Shown piece after piece: positions 63,219-64,000 of a stretch of DNA of 64,000 bases. This DNA is from Pseudomonas sp. PD9R (GTDB lineage: Bacteria; Pseudomonadota; Gammaproteobacteria; Pseudomonadales; Pseudomonadaceae). The stretch is from assembly GCF_019200975.1 (NCBI RefSeq), contig NZ_JAHTMR010000003.1, positions 155,639 to 219,638 of the forward strand, given 5' to 3'. The notes beneath the pieces are model-generated. The model made no database searches. It was not told where the DNA came from and saw only the letters and a list, made by a program, of their open reading frames with translations. The first letter of the stretch is position 1, and the number at the start of each line of letters is the position of its first letter. The translations under genes and the position numbers were made by a program.

Positions 63219-64000
63219 TCAGCTCAATAGGCGAATCGGCGCACCTTCGGACCAGGCCCGAATATCCTCGATCATCTGCGAGAAAAACAGCTGGTAGTTC
63301 TGCTGACTGACATACCCGACATGCGGTGTCGCCAATACATTCTTAAGCGTCCTGAACGGATGCTGTGGCGGCAATGGCTCGACGTCGAACACATCCAGCG
63401 CCGCACCCGCCAACCGCCGTTTCTGCAAGGCCTTGATCAGCGCCGCCTCATCGACAATCGGCCCGCGCGCCGTGTTGACCAGCAGCGCCGAAGGCTTCAT
63501 CCAGCCCAACGCCTCGGCGTTCACCAGACCTCGGGAGCGATCGCTGAGCACCAGATGCACCGATAACACATCGGCCTGTTCAAACAGTTCTTGCTTGCTG
63601 ACATAGGTCACGCCAAATTCCCCGGCTCGTTCTGCCGTGAGGTTTTCACTCCAGGCGATCACGCGCATGCCGAACACCTGACCGAATTGCGCTACACGCT
63701 GGCCGATACTGCCCAGGCCGAGGATCGCCAGGGTCTTGCCATGCAAATCGCCCCCCAGGCCCTGTTGCCATTCACCAGCACGCAAAGCATTGGCTTCGAC
63801 GACCAGGTTGCGGGTGGCGGCCATGATCAGTGCCCAGGTCAGTTCGGGGGCGGCGTGTTTGTAGCTGTCGGTGCCGCACACCTGAATGCCCAGTGCAGCG
63901 GCGGCTTTCAGGTCAAGCGCGGCGTTGCGCATGCCACCGGTGACCAGCAACTTCAGTTTCGGTAGCTGGCGAAGCAGGTGCTCATCAAAGCGTGTGCGCT
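63219..64000 (-). CDS. D-2-hydroxyacid dehydrogenase, NAD-binding (5' end missing)
   Basis: The N-terminus lies beyond base 64000; about 260 residues are seen. The visible part has the substrate-domain end LLVTGGMRNAALDL, the NAD-binding Rossmann motif LAILGLGSIGQRVAQFG, the catalytic arginine in NTARGPIVDE, the glutamate in LDVFDVEPLPPQHP, and histidine in ATPHVGYVSQQNY. These are the arginine-glutamate-histidine residues of D-isomer 2-hydroxyacid dehydrogenases. It may act on glyoxylate/hydroxypyruvate, phosphoglycerate-like or other 2-oxo acids; the substrate cannot be given. It is oriented away from glgA's operon start and separated by the REP doublet. Confidence 0.9.
   Translation of the reverse strand, partial: RTRFDEHLLRQLPKLKLLVTGGMRNAALDLKAAAALGIQVCGTDSYKHAAPELTWALIMAATRNLVVEANALRAGEWQQGLGGDLHGKTLAILGLGSIGQRVAQFGQVFGMRVIAWSENLTAERAGEFGVTYVSKQELFEQADVLSVHLVLSDRSRGLVNAEALGWMKPSALLVNTARGPIVDEAALIKALQKRRLAGAALDVFDVEPLPPQHPFRTLKNVLATPHVGYVSQQNYQLFFSQMIEDIRAWSEGAPIRLLS

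Overview
The window reads as a chromosomal segment of a fluorescent-group Pseudomonas. The reasons are high-GC coding sequence, dense REP/REPIN doublets of the 'TGTAGGAGC...GCTCCTACA' kind, a MuxABC-OpmB-type RND pump, and the Pseudomonas arrangement of trehalose/alpha-glucan genes (glgE, a treS-maltokinase fusion, glgB, glgX, DUF2934, treY, malQ, treZ, glgA). No rRNA, tRNA, CRISPR array, phage or insertion-sequence transposase was recognised.

Layout. (1) 1-9669, all minus strand: a tightly packed set that reads, from its 5' end, outer-membrane barrel, two DUF1254/DUF1214 proteins, an SphA-like barrel, another barrel, MoxR ATPase, DUF58, DUF4381 and two von Willebrand (Bat) proteins, the last cut by the window edge. 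(2) 9.9-11.5 kb: a YciI-like gene with a good terminator, thiol peroxidase tpx, then a 268-bp hairpin-rich element with 26-bp perfect terminal inverted repeats. (3) 11.7-20.7 kb: muxA-muxB-muxC-opmB. (4) 21-24 kb: an MHYT-GGDEF-EAL protein and a short-chain dehydrogenase. (5) 24.1-26.9 kb: the first of three TccC-like RHS toxin genes. (6) 27-31.7 kb: a MocR-type regulator, ccoG, a DUF3203 gene, mgtC and a small proline-rich gene; the mgtC/small-gene junction is a 208-bp tandem triplication. (7) 31.9-39.6 kb: glgE-treS/mak-glgB. (8) 39.7-49.7 kb: an accessory block with two more TccC-like RHS genes flanking two paralogous autotransporters. (9) 49.7-51.5 kb: an endonuclease/exonuclease/phosphatase and a PIG-L-type deacetylase. 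(10) 51.6-62.6 kb: the minus-strand operon glgA-treZ-malQ-treY-DUF2934-glgX. (11) 63.2-64 kb: a D-2-hydroxyacid dehydrogenase cut by the window end.

How it works together. TreS, maltokinase, GlgE and GlgB would convert trehalose through maltose and maltose-1-phosphate into branched alpha-glucan. GlgA would build glucan from ADP-glucose, and GlgX, MalQ, TreY and TreZ would trim glucan and release trehalose. This is the osmotic and desiccation protection module of pseudomonads. No glgC or glgP is present in the window.

The most novel material is the RHS trio. All three share a conserved shell of about 660 residues, then switch abruptly to unrelated, AT-rich C-terminal tips. One tip has an aspzincin (M35-like) metallopeptidase signature, one looks like an ADP-ribosyltransferase fold without its usual glutamates, and one is unrecognised. 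None has TcA/TcB partners or an immunity gene beside it. Other unusual points are a REP doublet inserted in frame inside a DUF4381 coding sequence, the mgtC tail triplication, and the MITE-like element after tpx.
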